From: Flavobacteriales bacterium
GTDB lineage: Bacteria; Bacteroidota; Bacteroidia; Flavobacteriales_D; Sanyastnellaceae
Assembly (NCBI GenBank): GCA_002863125.1
Contig: PKEB01000015.1
Location: forward strand, 1 to 64,000
DNA: 64,000 bases
Direction: 5' to 3'
A program made the position numbers and the translations under genes. The notes below the pieces were generated by a model. That model was not told the origin of the DNA and did not search any database. It was given only the letters and a program-made list of their open reading frames with translations. Every line of letters starts with the position of its first letter. Positions within the stretch are counted from its first letter, which is position 1. Shown here in pieces: positions 25,292 through 34,660 of this stretch.

Positions 25292-25880
25292 GTGTTTCTT
25301 CTTTTGCTACAGCAGGCTGGCCCGCTGCGTCTTGATTCAATCTGTAGCCTTCGCCGCTTTCAGGGCAAGTGGCCCGCCCGTTTTGATCAAATTCCAGTCG
25401 GTGTCCGTAGGCGGACATCCACCCCATTTGGCGGGCTGGATTCCCCACGACCAGTGCGAAGGCCGGTACGTTTTTCGTCACAACCGCTCCTGCGCCAATG
25501 AAGGCGTATGGGCCGATGTCGTGGCCGCAGACGATGGTGGCGTTGGCCCCAATACTGGCCCCGCGCCCCACGTGTGTGCGGGCGTACTCACCACGGCGAT
25601 TGACCGCACTGCGAGGATTGGTCACGTTGGTGAACACGCAGCTTGGACCGAGGAAGACGTCGTCGTCGCACGTCACGCCTTCATAGATGCTCACGTTGTT
25701 CTGGACCTTCACGTTTGCGCCCAAGACTACGCCCGGGGAGACCACGACGTTTTGGCCGATGTTGCAGCGTTCGCCCAGCACGGCGCCCGGCATAATGTGG
25801 CTGAAATGCCAAATCTTGGTGCCCGCCCCAATGCTGGATCCCTCGTCAATTACAGCAGTTTCATGTGCTTGGTAATTCAT
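25278..25880 (-). CDS. Hexapeptide-repeat N-acetyltransferase (WbpD/WlbB-like)
   Basis: 200 residues. Left-handed beta-helix repeats are obvious (IGAGTKIWHFSHIMPGAVLG, IGQNVVVSPGVVLG, GASIGANATIVCG, IGPYAFIGAGAVVTKNVP). The segment FTNVTNPRSAVNRRGEY is typical of WbpD/WlbB enzymes, which acetylate the 3-amino group of UDP-2-acetamido-3-amino-glucuronate. The neighbouring dehydrogenase and aminotransferase support this. Its stop overlaps the following dehydrogenase start. Confidence 0.88.
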   Translation of the reverse strand: MNYQAHETAVIDEGSSIGAGTKIWHFSHIMPGAVLGERCNIGQNVVVSPGVVLGANVKVQNNVSIYEGVTCDDDVFLGPSCVFTNVTNPRSAVNRRGEYARTHVGRGASIGANATIVCGHDIGPYAFIGAGAVVTKNVPAFALVVGNPARQMGWMSAYGHRLEFDQNGRATCPESGEGYRLNQDAAGQPAVAKEETHGNA

Positions 25881-25887
25881 GTTGGTG

Positions 25888-26874
25888 TCACGCTTTTTTG
25901 AAGGCCTTAAAATCCTTGTGTTCAGACTTGTTCAATTCCTCCGGTGTCAGGGTCTGAAAATACGCATAGGTGCGCTTCAGTCCCTCCGCACGGTCGATGG
26001 TGGGTGCCCAACCCAAAACCTCCTTTGCCCGCGTAATGTCGGGACGGCGCTGCTTGGGGTCGTTTTCGGGCAATTCCCGGTAGACGACTTTCTGGTCCGT
26101 ACCGGTTAGGGCGATGATCTCTTTTGCGAAATCTCCGATGGTGATCTCGTCGGGGTTACCGATGTTGACCGGACGGGTTTCGTCCGAAAAGTGGAGGCGG
26201 AAAATGCCTTCCACGAGGTCATCGACGTAACAGAAACTGCGGGTCTGGCTGCCATCGCCAAAGACGGTCAGGTCTTCCCCGCGGAGTGCCTGACCAATGA
26301 AAGCTGGCAGTACGCGGCCATCGTTTAAGCGCATGCGCGGCCCGTAGGTGTTGAAGATGCGGACGATGCGTGTCTCCAATCCGTGGTAGCGGTGGTAAGC
26401 CATCGTAATCGATTCTTGGAAGCGCTTGGCTTCGTCATATACGCCACGCGGGCCGATGGTGTTGACGTGGCCGAAGTACTCTTCGTGCTGGGGGTGTACT
26501 TCCGGGTCGCCATAGATCTCACTGGTCGAGGCGATGGTGACACGGGCGCTTTTGTGCTTGGCCAAACCGAGGCAGTTGTGCACACCAAGCGATCCGACCT
26601 TCAGGGTTTGGATGGGGATTTTTAAGTAGTCAATCGGTGATGCCGGTGAGGCAAAGTGCAGGATGTGGTCCAAATCGCCCTCGATGTCGATGTACTCCGT
26701 GACGTCGTGCTGGTGGAAGGTGAAATGGGGGTGGCCCTGCAGGTGGGCGATGTTTTTCAGGTCGCCGGTGATGAGGTTGTCCATGGCCTCGACCTTGAAC
26801 CCCTCGGCGATGAAGCGGTCGCACAGGTGAGAACCCAAAAACCCTGCGGCCCCGGTGATGAGTACGCGCTCCAT
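25888..26874 (-). CDS. uxs: UDP-glucuronate decarboxylase (UDP-xylose synthase)
   Basis: A 328-residue SDR. NAD motif [18 protein letters not shown], substrate loop [21 protein letters not shown], catalytic [14 protein letters not shown] and [10 protein letters not shown], and [18 protein letters not shown] are all UXS hallmarks. It converts UDP-glucuronate to UDP-xylose. It is fused to ugd by TGATG, so the two consecutive pathway enzymes are translationally coupled. ATG 26874 was chosen over TTG 26877. Confidence 0.93.
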   Translation of the reverse strand: MERVLITGAAGFLGSHLCDRFIAEGFKVEAMDNLITGDLKNIAHLQGHPHFTFHQHDVTEYIDIEGDLDHILHFASPASPIDYLKIPIQTLKVGSLGVHNCLGLAKHKSARVTIASTSEIYGDPEVHPQHEEYFGHVNTIGPRGVYDEAKRFQESITMAYHRYHGLETRIVRIFNTYGPRMRLNDGRVLPAFIGQALRGEDLTVFGDGSQTRSFCYVDDLVEGIFRLHFSDETRPVNIGNPDEITIGDFAKEIIALTGTDQKVVYRELPENDPKQRRPDITRAKEVLGWAPTIDRAEGLKRTYAYFQTLTPEELNKSEHKDFKAFKKA

Positions 26875-28190
26875 CAAGCGGGGTGTACCGTTGAACGACC
26901 GATGCTCTTGTAGTAGAACCCGTGGTCGCGCATGGCATCCAGTTCGTACAAGTTGCGGCCGTCAAAAATGACAGGATCCGCCAGTCGGGATTTGACATCT
27001 TCCATATTGGGATTGCGGAACACCTGCCACTCGGTGCAGATGAGCAGGGCGTCGGCACCGTCCAGTGCTTCCATGTGGTCCGAGGCGTATTGAACCTGGT
27101 CGCCGATGCTGGCGCGGACGTTGTCCATTGCTTCCGGGTCGAATGCCACCACTTGCGCACCTGCAGCCGCGAGCTTGTCAATCATGTACAGCGCCGGTGC
27201 CTCTCGAATGTCATCCGTTTCGGGTTTGAATGCGAGCCCCCAAAGCGCAATTTTCTTGCCTTTGAGGTCGCCTTTGAAGTAATCACAAAGTGGGTCGAAT
27301 AGGATGGTTTTTTGAGCATCATTGGCCCGCATCACACTGGTTAGAATACCGAAGTCAAAGTCAGCCTGCTCGCCGCTCTTGTGCAGTGCCTGGACATCCT
27401 TCGGGAAGCAGCTGCCACCGTACCCAATGCCCGGGAAAAGGAAGCGCGATCCAATGCGGGTGTCTGTGCCCATGCCGCGCCGCACCTTGTCCACATCCGC
27501 GCCGACCAACTCGCAGAAGTTGGCCACTTCGTTCATAAAGGTGATTTTGGTCGCGAGGAAGGAATTGGCTGCGTATTTGGTAAGTTCTGCGCTCTTTTCG
27601 TCCATGAAAATGATGGGATTGCCTTGGCGCACGAACGGCTTGTAAAGCTCTTCCATCAGTTTTTGGGCCCTAGCGCTAGAGCATCCGATGACCACGCGGT
27701 CGGGCTTCATGAAGTCGTTGACCGCAAATCCTTCCCGGAGGAATTCGGGATTGGAGACGATGTCAAAGTCAACAGTGGCGTGTGCGGCCACGGCCTCATG
27801 TACTTTTTCAGCTGTACCAACTGGCACGGTGCTCTTATCGATGATGACCTTGTAGTCCTTGATCATTTTGCCGAGTTCATCGGCGACATCAAGAACGTAG
27901 CTCAAATCTGCCGAACCGTCCTCACCAGGGGGCGTGGGAAGCGCAAGAAAAATCAACTTGGCGTCTACCACAGCTTCTGCGAGTGATGTCGTGAAGGAGA
28001 GGCGGCCTGCCTTGATGTTGCGCTCGAACAATACGTCGAGGTGGGGTTCGTAAATCGGTAGGTTGCCCGCCTTCATCGAGGCGACCTTTCGTTCATCAAT
28101 GTCGACGCAGATGACATTGTTTCCCGTCTCGGCAAAACATGTCCCCGTAACAAGGCCCACATAACCAGTCCCGACGACCGCTATCTTCAT
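26874..28190 (-). CDS. ugd: UDP-glucose 6-dehydrogenase
   Basis: A 438-residue enzyme oxidising UDP-glucose to UDP-glucuronate. NAD site [50 protein letters not shown]; catalytic Cys in [17 protein letters not shown]-terminal [18 protein letters not shown]. It supplies substrate for the coupled uxs and possibly for uronate-containing glycans. It follows the aminotransferase gene by 7 nt. Confidence 0.96.
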   Translation of the reverse strand: MKIAVVGTGYVGLVTGTCFAETGNNVICVDIDERKVASMKAGNLPIYEPHLDVLFERNIKAGRLSFTTSLAEAVVDAKLIFLALPTPPGEDGSADLSYVLDVADELGKMIKDYKVIIDKSTVPVGTAEKVHEAVAAHATVDFDIVSNPEFLREGFAVNDFMKPDRVVIGCSSARAQKLMEELYKPFVRQGNPIIFMDEKSAELTKYAANSFLATKITFMNEVANFCELVGADVDKVRRGMGTDTRIGSRFLFPGIGYGGSCFPKDVQALHKSGEQADFDFGILTSVMRANDAQKTILFDPLCDYFKGDLKGKKIALWGLAFKPETDDIREAPALYMIDKLAAAGAQVVAFDPEAMDNVRASIGDQVQYASDHMEALDGADALLICTEWQVFRNPNMEDVKSRLADPVIFDGRNLYELDAMRDHGFYYKSIGRSTVHPA

Positions 28191-28197
28191 TTTCTAA

Positions 28198-29328
28198 TTA
28201 ATTGATGAACTTAATAATCACATCCGAGATGAACTCCTGCTGTTCCTCCGTTAATTCCGTGTGCATGGGCAGCGAGAGAACGGTTTGCGCCAATTCAGCA
28301 CTCACAGGATAGGCGTCCGGATTGTATTGAAATTGCGAAAAGGCCTGTTGCGCGTGCCCCGGTACCGGGTAATAAATACCCGATGGAATTCCTTGCTCAG
28401 CCAGGTGCGCGAGGAGTGCATCGCGCCGGCCCCCTTCAATTTTTAGGGTGTACTGATGAAACACGTGGGAGCTGCGGTGTTCCCGCACAGGGATGTGCAC
28501 GCCGGGGCAGGTATCGAGCAGGGCGTCGTACCGCGCTGCTGCGGCTTGCCGTGCGGCGAGGTAGCCCCTCAGGTGCTTGAGTTTCACTCGAAGGATGGCC
28601 GCTTGCAACCCGTCCAGCCGGGAATTGATACCGACCACATCGTGATGGTATTGCTTGACCATGCCGTGGTTGGCGATCTGCTTGCAGCGTGCCGCGACAG
28701 CGTCATCGGACGTAACAATGGCACCGCCGTCGCCCATGCAGCCGAGGTTTTTGGAAGGGAAAAAACTCGTGGTGCCCATCAGCCCGAACGTGCCCGACTG
28801 TCCATGTCGATGGGCTTCTCCGCACCAGGCGGCCCCAATGGCTTGGGCATTGTCTTCGATGATGGGAACACCGCTTGTTTCACTGATGTCCATCAGGGCG
28901 TCCATATCCGCCATTTGACCAAATAAATGCACGGGCACAATGGCCTTCGTTCTCGGGGTGATGGCGGCGCGCACCTGCTCTGGGTCGATGGTGAAGGTGT
29001 CTGGATGCACATCCACCAATACAGGTTTGGCCCCCATAAGTGCGACCACTTCAACGGTCGAGATGAAGGTAAAGCCGGTGGTGATGACTTCGTCGCCCGG
29101 TCCGATACCGAGTGCCATAAGGGCAATTTGCAGAGCGTCAGTGCCGTTTCCACAGGGAATTACATGTTTCGAACCGGTAAATTCCGCCAGCTCTTCGGCA
29201 AAAGCAGCCACTTCGGGCCCTTTAACGAAGGCGCCCGTCGCCATGACGCGGCCGATGGCTTCGTCGAGTTCCGATTGGATTTTGGCGTGTTGCCCAACGA
29301 GGTCAACCATGTGGATTTTCTGTTTCAC
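28198..29328 (-). CDS. DegT/DnrJ/EryC1 family sugar aminotransferase (WbpE-like)
   Basis: A 376-residue PLP enzyme. It has GNGTDALQIALMALGIGPGD, PVHLFGQMADMD, the Asp in IIEDNAQAIGA, and the PLP Lys in SFFPSKNLGCMGDGGAIV. Closest in pattern to WbpE, which makes UDP-2-acetamido-3-amino-2,3-dideoxy-glucuronate; the adjacent WbpD-like acetyltransferase would act next. It is the first gene of the minus-strand polysaccharide block, with its own promoter box. The start is GTG at 29328; ATG at 29310 is an alternative. Confidence 0.9.
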   Translation of the reverse strand: MKQKIHMVDLVGQHAKIQSELDEAIGRVMATGAFVKGPEVAAFAEELAEFTGSKHVIPCGNGTDALQIALMALGIGPGDEVITTGFTFISTVEVVALMGAKPVLVDVHPDTFTIDPEQVRAAITPRTKAIVPVHLFGQMADMDALMDISETSGVPIIEDNAQAIGAAWCGEAHRHGQSGTFGLMGTTSFFPSKNLGCMGDGGAIVTSDDAVAARCKQIANHGMVKQYHHDVVGINSRLDGLQAAILRVKLKHLRGYLAARQAAAARYDALLDTCPGVHIPVREHRSSHVFHQYTLKIEGGRRDALLAHLAEQGIPSGIYYPVPGHAQQAFSQFQYNPDAYPVSAELAQTVLSLPMHTELTEEQQEFISDVIIKFIN

Positions 29329-29345
29329 CAGCTTGGCTTGAAATT

Positions 29346-29353
29346 CAAAAATA
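29346..29353 (-). promoter_or_regulatory. -7 promoter box of the polysaccharide operon
   Basis: TATTTTTG on the minus strand fits TAnnTTTG and lies 17 nt before the aminotransferase GTG. It would drive the seven minus-strand genes down to 22121, whose gaps are all 7 nt or less, apart from 13 nt before the acetyltransferase. Confidence 0.45.
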
Positions 29354-29425
29354 CCCCGGCCCAGCGCGGTTATCTTCCCAATGATTCAAAAAAGCTAACA
29401 CCGCATTGGTAACTTGCACGCACCG

Positions 29426-30187
29426 ATGAGACCGACCGCTTTCGCATCCTTGATTTTGTTGCTGACCCTGACGAGTGCGCCGGCCTGGGGTCAGCGTTCC
29501 GTGCGGGACAGCGCGCTCTTCTCGCCGCACATCCACGTGCATGGCGGTGGCGGTGCGGCGCTAGGCGAGCTGGGCGACCGGTTTGGAAGCGGTGGCGTAT
29601 TCGGCGCGGGCTTCCACGTCAAATTCCGATCGGGCTGGTTCGCTGGGGCGAATGCCGATTTTGGATTTGGCTATAGCGTGGAAGAGGAGGGCGTTCTGTC
29701 CAACCTTCTGACGCCGAATGGTCAGTTGATTGATAACGAAGGCCAAGTGGCACTGCTGACGATTTCGGGACGCAGCGGGCTGTTCACCCTCGACGGGGGC
29801 AAGCTGCTGCCACTGCAAGGCAAGAACCCCAACACGGGCATCTTACTCCTTGCTGGCGTAGGTTCTGTCCACCACCGGATCCATTTTGAAAACACCGAAA
29901 ATCCCATCACCCAGCTTGACCAGCCCTACCTCTCTGGCTACGATCGCTTGACCTGGGGTGTGGCGATGAAGGAGTTTGTGGGGTATTGGCACATGAGCGA
30001 CAATGGCCTCGTCAATTGGTACGGCGGCCTGGAATTCTGGCAAGCTCGAACATGGCCGCAGCGCCCGATGAATTTTGACACACAGGAAGTGGAAGAAGGG
30101 CCGCGGAACGACCGGTTTGTCTCGCTGCAAGTGGGCTGGGTGTTCCACATCTACAAGCGGTCTTCATCCGTCGAACACTGGTACTGA
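29426..30187 (+). CDS. Exported, probably outer-membrane beta-barrel protein, unknown function
   Basis: 253 residues with a signal peptide (ILLLTLTSAPAWGQ) and alternating aromatic/glycine strands (FGAGFHVKFRSGWFAGANADFGFGYS) typical of small outer-membrane barrels. No family recognised. Its stop overlaps the waaA ATG (TGATG), so it is expressed with the Kdo transferase and may have a role in envelope biogenesis (inference). Start ATG 29426 gives a clean signal peptide; TTG at 29414 is less likely. Confidence 0.75.
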   Translation: MRPTAFASLILLLTLTSAPAWGQRSVRDSALFSPHIHVHGGGGAALGELGDRFGSGGVFGAGFHVKFRSGWFAGANADFGFGYSVEEEGVLSNLLTPNGQLIDNEGQVALLTISGRSGLFTLDGGKLLPLQGKNPNTGILLLAGVGSVHHRIHFENTENPITQLDQPYLSGYDRLTWGVAMKEFVGYWHMSDNGLVNWYGGLEFWQARTWPQRPMNFDTQEVEEGPRNDRFVSLQVGWVFHIYKRSSSVEHWY

Positions 30188-31473
30188 TGGGCGGCTTTTG
30201 GCACGGGATTGCAATGCGGTTGTACCGCGCAGGAATCAGCTTGACGGCGGCGTGCGGCCACGCCAAAGCCCGCCGCTGGTTGGCCATGCGAGAGGGTCGA
30301 TTGGAGGCGCTGGGCGTTGCGACATCCCGGCTCAAACCAGGGCAGCAGTGGATGTGGTTTCACTGTGCTTCTGTCGGTGAATACGAGCAAGCCCGACCGG
30401 TGATGGAGGCTTGGCGCTCCTTGCATCCTGGAGATGCGTTTTTGCTTTCGTTTTATAGTGCTTCGGGGTGGGATGCGTTCGCTCGACGCCAGCCGGAATG
30501 GTTGACAGCAGCCGATCACATTACGGCGATGCCGCTGGATGTGCGTTCCTCGATGCGGTCGTTTGTCCAAGCCGCAGGAGGTGCTGAACGCTTGCGTGGA
30601 CTCCTCTTCGCCAAGTACGATGTGTGGCCGACGTTGATCGCCGAGTTGACGCGGGCTCGCGTGCCTGTCGGTCTGTTTGCTGGCCATGTCCTGCCAGGGC
30701 GGTGGCCGTTTCGATGGGGCGGAAGCTACCAGCGTCAAGCGTGGAAGGCGATGCGCTGCGTGTGGGTACAGACCGAGGTTTCCTTGACAACGCTGTCGGC
30801 CTATGGTGTGAATGCTCAAGTGGCAGGTGATCCTCGGTTCGACCGGGTCCTGGACGCTGTGGGCCAGCATCTGCTCGATCAAGCGTTGCAATCGTGGGTC
30901 AATGATCGTCCGTGCATCGTGGTCGGAAGCGCCTGGCAACCCGAGTGGGACGCTGCGCGCTCAGCCTGGCATGAAGGGCAGTGCGCTATTGTCGTCCCGC
31001 ATGAATGGACCGCTGAAAGTATCGCTGCCGAAGCGTCACTATGGGAAGCTATGGGAGCAAGACCCGTCGTATGGAGTGCCCACCGCAGCGACGATGCGCG
31101 TGCAGAACTGCCGGAAGGTGATGTGTTGATTGTTGATGTTACAGGAGAGTTGTTGGACGCATATGCGGTGGCAGACGTTGTGGTCGTTGGGGGTGGGTTC
31201 GACAAGGGCGTTCACAACACGCTCGAACCGGCGGCCCATGGCAAGCGCATTTTGGTCGGTCCGAATGTGGAGCGATTTGCCGAGGTAGGTGCGTTAGAGA
31301 CAACGGGTGCTTTGAGCGTCTGCGACTCGCCATACGGCTTGTGTGAAGCCATTCAAATGGCTTTTCGGGATGTGGAAGCGACGCGGCATACAGGATTGAG
31401 AGCTGCCGAATATGCAAACCAACATGCGGGTGCTGGAATTGCCATTGCACAGGGATGGAGCAACGCGCTTTAA
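30187..31473 (+). CDS. waaA: 3-deoxy-D-manno-octulosonic acid (Kdo) transferase
   Basis: A 428-residue GT30 enzyme adding Kdo to lipid A at the inner membrane. A short N-terminal membrane-associated segment is followed by WMWFHCASVGEYEQARPVM, containing the family catalytic Glu. Then come LLFAKYDVWPTLIAELTR and VGLFAGHVLP, and a C-terminal CMP-Kdo domain with VVVGGGFDKGVHNTLEPAAHGKRILVGPN. It is coupled to the upstream outer-membrane protein gene by TGATG. Confidence 0.93.
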   Translation: MGGFWHGIAMRLYRAGISLTAACGHAKARRWLAMREGRLEALGVATSRLKPGQQWMWFHCASVGEYEQARPVMEAWRSLHPGDAFLLSFYSASGWDAFARRQPEWLTAADHITAMPLDVRSSMRSFVQAAGGAERLRGLLFAKYDVWPTLIAELTRARVPVGLFAGHVLPGRWPFRWGGSYQRQAWKAMRCVWVQTEVSLTTLSAYGVNAQVAGDPRFDRVLDAVGQHLLDQALQSWVNDRPCIVVGSAWQPEWDAARSAWHEGQCAIVVPHEWTAESIAAEASLWEAMGARPVVWSAHRSDDARAELPEGDVLIVDVTGELLDAYAVADVVVVGGGFDKGVHNTLEPAAHGKRILVGPNVERFAEVGALETTGALSVCDSPYGLCEAIQMAFRDVEATRHTGLRAAEYANQHAGAGIAIAQGWSNAL

Positions 31474-31502
31474 CCTGCCTGCCGTTCACCCTTTTTTTGG
31501 CC

Positions 31503-31510
31503 TAAATTTG
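31503..31510 (+). promoter_or_regulatory. -7 promoter box for tRNA-Leu
   Basis: TAAATTTG matches TAnnTTTG, 22 nt before the tRNA 5' end. No TTTG at the expected -33 distance. Confidence 0.5.
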
Positions 31511-31532
31511 CCCGGTCTCGATGAGGCCACCT

Positions 31533-31620
31533 GCCTGGATGGTGGAATTGGTAGACACGACAGACTTAAAATCTGTTGACCCGAAGGGTCGTGCGGGTTC
31601 AAGTCCCGCTCCGGGTACCA
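31533..31620 (+). tRNA. tRNA-Leu (anticodon TAA)
   Basis: 88 nt including an encoded CCA. Acceptor GCCTGGA pairs with TCCGGGT through two G-T wobbles. The anticodon stem-loop is CAGACTTAAAATCTG with anticodon TAA. A class II variable arm (TTGACCCGAAGGGTCGT) and the T-loop GGGTTCAAGTCCC are present. Confidence 0.96.
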
Positions 31621-31656
31621 AACGGGAGATTGCAGCGATGCGGTCTCCCGTTTTTG
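31621..31656 (+). terminator. Terminator of tRNA-Leu
   Basis: AACGGGAGA and TCTCCCGTT form a 9-bp stem around a 14-nt loop, followed by a short T tract, immediately after CCA. Confidence 0.85.
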
Positions 31657-31676
31657 GTTACCTTGAAGATGTGAAA

Positions 31677-32105
31677 ATGACGCGCTCGTTTCTGACCATC
31701 CTACAACGTCCATTGTGGGTGGGATTTGCACTCATGCTCATCTCCGGATGTGATCCGGTTCAGGAGCAAATCCTGGGAACCTACCTCCTCGATGCTGATC
31801 GCGGTTGTTCATCATGCCAGGCTACCGGTCCAGAGCGAATGGTATTCGAAGACGACAATATCTCTGACGGCATTCCCGGAGCCTATCGTTTTGAATTTGC
31901 CGACGGCGAACTGCATTCCGGCACGTATGATTTTCTTCAAGTCGATACGGTCATTGCCGTTATCCTTTATCCGGACAGCGCTTCCAGTGAATTCGCCTTG
32001 CTCGTTGGCGAAACGATACGAACCGATTACCGAATCCGTCGCAACGCCGTTAAAGAGCGGTGCAATGGCGTGTTCAGGGACTGCGTTTGGAATCGCTTGG
32101 ATTAA
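31677..32105 (+). CDS. Small predicted lipoprotein, unknown function
   Basis: 142 residues. N-terminal hydrophobic segment VGFALMLISGCDP contains a lipobox (ISGC). The rest is a small acidic domain with Cys pairs (RGCSSCQ and CNGVFRDC) that may form disulfides. No family recognised. ATG 31677 was chosen because longer in-frame readings run through the tRNA and its terminator. It stands alone after tRNA-Leu. Confidence 0.72.
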   Translation: MTRSFLTILQRPLWVGFALMLISGCDPVQEQILGTYLLDADRGCSSCQATGPERMVFEDDNISDGIPGAYRFEFADGELHSGTYDFLQVDTVIAVILYPDSASSEFALLVGETIRTDYRIRRNAVKERCNGVFRDCVWNRLD

Positions 32106-32135
32106 ATCAGGTTAGTTGGTTCTTCGTGCCGTTGA

Positions 32136-33629
32136 CTATTCGATAATCACCGTATGGCGTGAAGAGTTATGTCCTTCAGACGCGATGCGAACGAAATAGG
32201 GGCCAACGCAAAATCCCGATACATCGATTAGAATGCTCGGGGCCACGACCGTTTTGGCGTAAACTAGTTTTCCTTGGGCATCGAAGACGTACACTTCAGT
32301 TTGTTCATTGGGATCTAGCCCGGTAACTCGAAAATGCCCGTTGTTTGGGTTTGGGAAAATTTCAAAATCATACACCCCCGCGTCTGAGGTTGCTGTTTGA
32401 CCGGAAGGATTGCTTCCATTCAGAATTTTCATGACCCCCAGTTCTGTATCTCCTCCTGCATCGGTGTCATTGAAAATGAAAAATCCGCCATCAATGAGGG
32501 CTCCGTATTCCGTCGCTGAATTGACACCATCGTGGCAAAAAACATGGCTATCCGAGATGTCACCTCCCCAATTCGCATGCAGAACCCAACCCACCCAAAC
32601 ATCGGATGAAGGAAAAGGTTGATTCGTTTCACTGTAGCCGCTTTCATCCCCCGAGCCACCAAACATGTAGATGCCGTCTGTCCCAGCTTCAATTCCGTAC
32701 AGTTCATTTCTGATGTGTGAAAGACTGTACCCCCTGGGGTTTGCGTAATGGTTGAGCCAAATCAATTCTCCATTGGTGTCCAGTGCAGCACAAGAATAGT
32801 CGAAAGGATCGCCTGCGCCCTCTCTGCCACGGTGCCCTCCGTAGTACAATCGGTCGTCTTCGCTTATTGCCAAATCGTAGGGATAGATTTCTGTTGTGGC
32901 CTCAAGAAACGTGGTCCACAGTACCTCACCTTCCACGGATCGTTTGGTAATGCACCAACCTTCATCGTACATCACCCCGGCGGTGTACAAATTTCCATCT
33001 GCATCTTGCACGGTAGCTAATCCATATTCGGAGGCTGGGAGAAACGATGTCCATTCGATTTCGCCGTTAACAGGATTGGTTTTTACAACGGTTTCTGTCC
33101 CAGCGAAAACGACAAAAACGGTGTTCGGTTCATCGCCACCGGTGAACCCAGATGCATAGATGTACCCATCCTCGCCTACCATAGCAGAGCGCAGACCGTC
33201 GAACTCCCAATTGTTGCCGGGTTCATCCAAAATTGTTTCCCACATGATGTTTCCATTTGCCCCTTCAATTCGAGCCAACCAGCATTCTTGAGTGCTTCCT
33301 GCTCCGCCAGTTACGACATAGTCAGGTTCACCGTCGTCACCGATGATCTCGGCGATCCCGAGTCCCAGACGATCAGTAAAAGTCGCTTCCCAAATCAGAC
33401 TTCCATCGTCGCCATTTATTTTATGAATTCGCGCTGAACCTTCGGGCATGGACACGCACACTGCATGTCCCTCCGTATCGACTATTCCGCGATTGACTTT
33501 TCCTTCTGGGCCCTCTGTGAATACTGATTCCCAGACGACATCCTCATTATACGATGACGATTCGGGGACCAACTGCGCTGCACAAAAAAGTGGGCAGACT
33601 AGAAGTAGAATAGTGTTGAATCTTATCAT
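32136..33629 (-). CDS. Secreted beta-propeller-like protein with T9SS sorting domain
   Basis: 497 residues. Signal peptide TILLLVCPLFCAAQ. The body consists of repeated strands of the PQQ/SBBP-like kind (VNGEIEWTSFLPASEYGLAT, SVEGEVLWTTFLEATTE, GNIMWETIL), suggesting a beta-propeller. It ends with a type A T9SS domain from DFEIFPNPNNGHFRVTG to the C-terminus. It is probably a secreted or cell-surface protein of unknown ligand. Base composition is intermediate between the core and the AT-rich region that follows. Confidence 0.8.
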   Translation of the reverse strand: MIRFNTILLLVCPLFCAAQLVPESSSYNEDVVWESVFTEGPEGKVNRGIVDTEGHAVCVSMPEGSARIHKINGDDGSLIWEATFTDRLGLGIAEIIGDDGEPDYVVTGGAGSTQECWLARIEGANGNIMWETILDEPGNNWEFDGLRSAMVGEDGYIYASGFTGGDEPNTVFVVFAGTETVVKTNPVNGEIEWTSFLPASEYGLATVQDADGNLYTAGVMYDEGWCITKRSVEGEVLWTTFLEATTEIYPYDLAISEDDRLYYGGHRGREGAGDPFDYSCAALDTNGELIWLNHYANPRGYSLSHIRNELYGIEAGTDGIYMFGGSGDESGYSETNQPFPSSDVWVGWVLHANWGGDISDSHVFCHDGVNSATEYGALIDGGFFIFNDTDAGGDTELGVMKILNGSNPSGQTATSDAGVYDFEIFPNPNNGHFRVTGLDPNEQTEVYVFDAQGKLVYAKTVVAPSILIDVSGFCVGPYFVRIASEGHNSSRHTVIIE

Positions 33630-33736
33630 GGTCGAAAGAAAGCTATGAAAACTAGTGATTCCAAACGACAGGGTCGCTGGAAATCACTCTGCATGTTCGC
33701 TGTTTCGAAAACTGATTGGTTGTCGTTCTTGGTCAA

Positions 33737-33764
33737 TAAAAAAAGCGGCCCGAAGCCGCTTTCC
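33737..33764 (-). terminator. Terminator of the cyclophilin gene
   Basis: On the minus strand AAGCGGC-TTCGG-GCCGCTT is followed by a run of T, 20 nt after the stop codon. Confidence 0.9.
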
Positions 33765-33783
33765 TCAAGTTGTTGAGCCCAAA

Positions 33784-34215
33784 TCAGTCCTCGATGACCT
33801 TGACCGAGAACGTATCGCCTTGCGCGATTTGCGTCACAATGTCCAGCCCCTCAGTAACCTTGCCGAAGCATGTGTGGTTGCGGTCCAAATGCGCCGTCGC
33901 TTCGCGGCTGTGAACAATGAAGAACTGGGATCCACCGGTGTTGCGTCCGGCGTGAGCCATGGACAACACGCCCAAATCGTGATACTGGTTGTCGCCGTCC
34001 AATTCGCAGTCGATGCTGTAGCCAGGACCGCCGTTGCCGATGCCGTGGGGGCAGCCGCCCTGTGCCACGAATCCGGGAATGACACGGTGAAATTTCAGGC
34101 CATCGTAGAAGCCGTCTTTCGCAAGTTTGATGAAGTTGGCGACCGTGTTGGGTGCGTCCTTTTCAAAGAATTCCACGGTCATGGTGCCGCGGTCGGTAGT
34201 GATTTTTGCGTGCAT
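33784..34215 (-). CDS. Peptidyl-prolyl cis-trans isomerase, cyclophilin type
   Basis: 143 residues. Core motifs [36 protein letters not shown] and [12 protein letters not shown] carry the conserved catalytic Arg and substrate-binding residues. No signal peptide, so cytosolic. ATG 34215 was chosen because the longer reading adds ten non-homologous residues. Core-like base composition; it marks the left edge of the AT-rich region. Confidence 0.93.
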   Translation of the reverse strand: MHAKITTDRGTMTVEFFEKDAPNTVANFIKLAKDGFYDGLKFHRVIPGFVAQGGCPHGIGNGGPGYSIDCELDGDNQYHDLGVLSMAHAGRNTGGSQFFIVHSREATAHLDRNHTCFGKVTEGLDIVTQIAQGDTFSVKVIED

Positions 34216-34216
34216 G

Positions 34217-34552
34217 TCAATCTGTAGGGGCGGGAATACCAACACAAAAGTATTGAATTTCCTTGAAGGTGTATTGGAGTAGGGTGTCCGCAGTCATGCC
34301 TCTGAAGATGGCGAAGGAGCCTTCATCTTGTTCAGGCTTAGCATACTCGTGCACGTACAACTCGTCTTCTGCACAAAAATAGTTGTAGGACCGCAAGTAA
34401 TTGTTGAATCCTTCCGTACCTCGAACAAAGTCTTCAAACTTTGAGGTTGCAGCCGTTCCTGGATTGGCGATGCAGTGATTAAACCACCGGTCTTTCGATT
34501 CTTCTTCGAATGCACGAATGAATGTCTTTGCGAATAATGAAAATTGCTCCAT
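34217..34552 (-). CDS. Hypothetical protein directly after the sulfatase, start uncertain
   Basis: At least 111 residues from ATG 34552, or 138 from TTG 34633. It is rich in Phe, Tyr and Trp with Cys residues ([18 protein letters not shown]), soluble-looking, no family recognised. It is in the same frame as the upstream sulfatase, separated from it only by that gene's TAG stop. It ends 1 nt before the cyclophilin ATG. It could be a remnant left by the island junction. Confidence 0.45.
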   Translation of the reverse strand: MEQFSLFAKTFIRAFEEESKDRWFNHCIANPGTAATSKFEDFVRGTEGFNNYLRSYNYFCAEDELYVHEYAKPEQDEGSFAIFRGMTADTLLQYTFKEIQYFCVGIPAPTD

Positions 34553-34660
34553 TGAAGGAGTTTTTGCATTGTTTTTCGCGCACGAGACAATGCAATCAGG
34601 CAGTGATCTGAGCTCATTTGGATAACACGCCAAGATTGCCCGACCATCATTTGCCGTGAA

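Noticed and set aside
24443-25501. 352-codon open frame on the plus strand opposite the nucleotide-sugar dehydrogenase
   Set aside because: It is a shadow of the GC-rich coding strand; the protein has no family features, while the minus strand gives complete enzyme motifs.
31521-31676. Start of the small lipoprotein placed at 31521
   Set aside because: That reading translates through tRNA-Leu and its terminator; ATG 31677 gives a proper lipoprotein signal.
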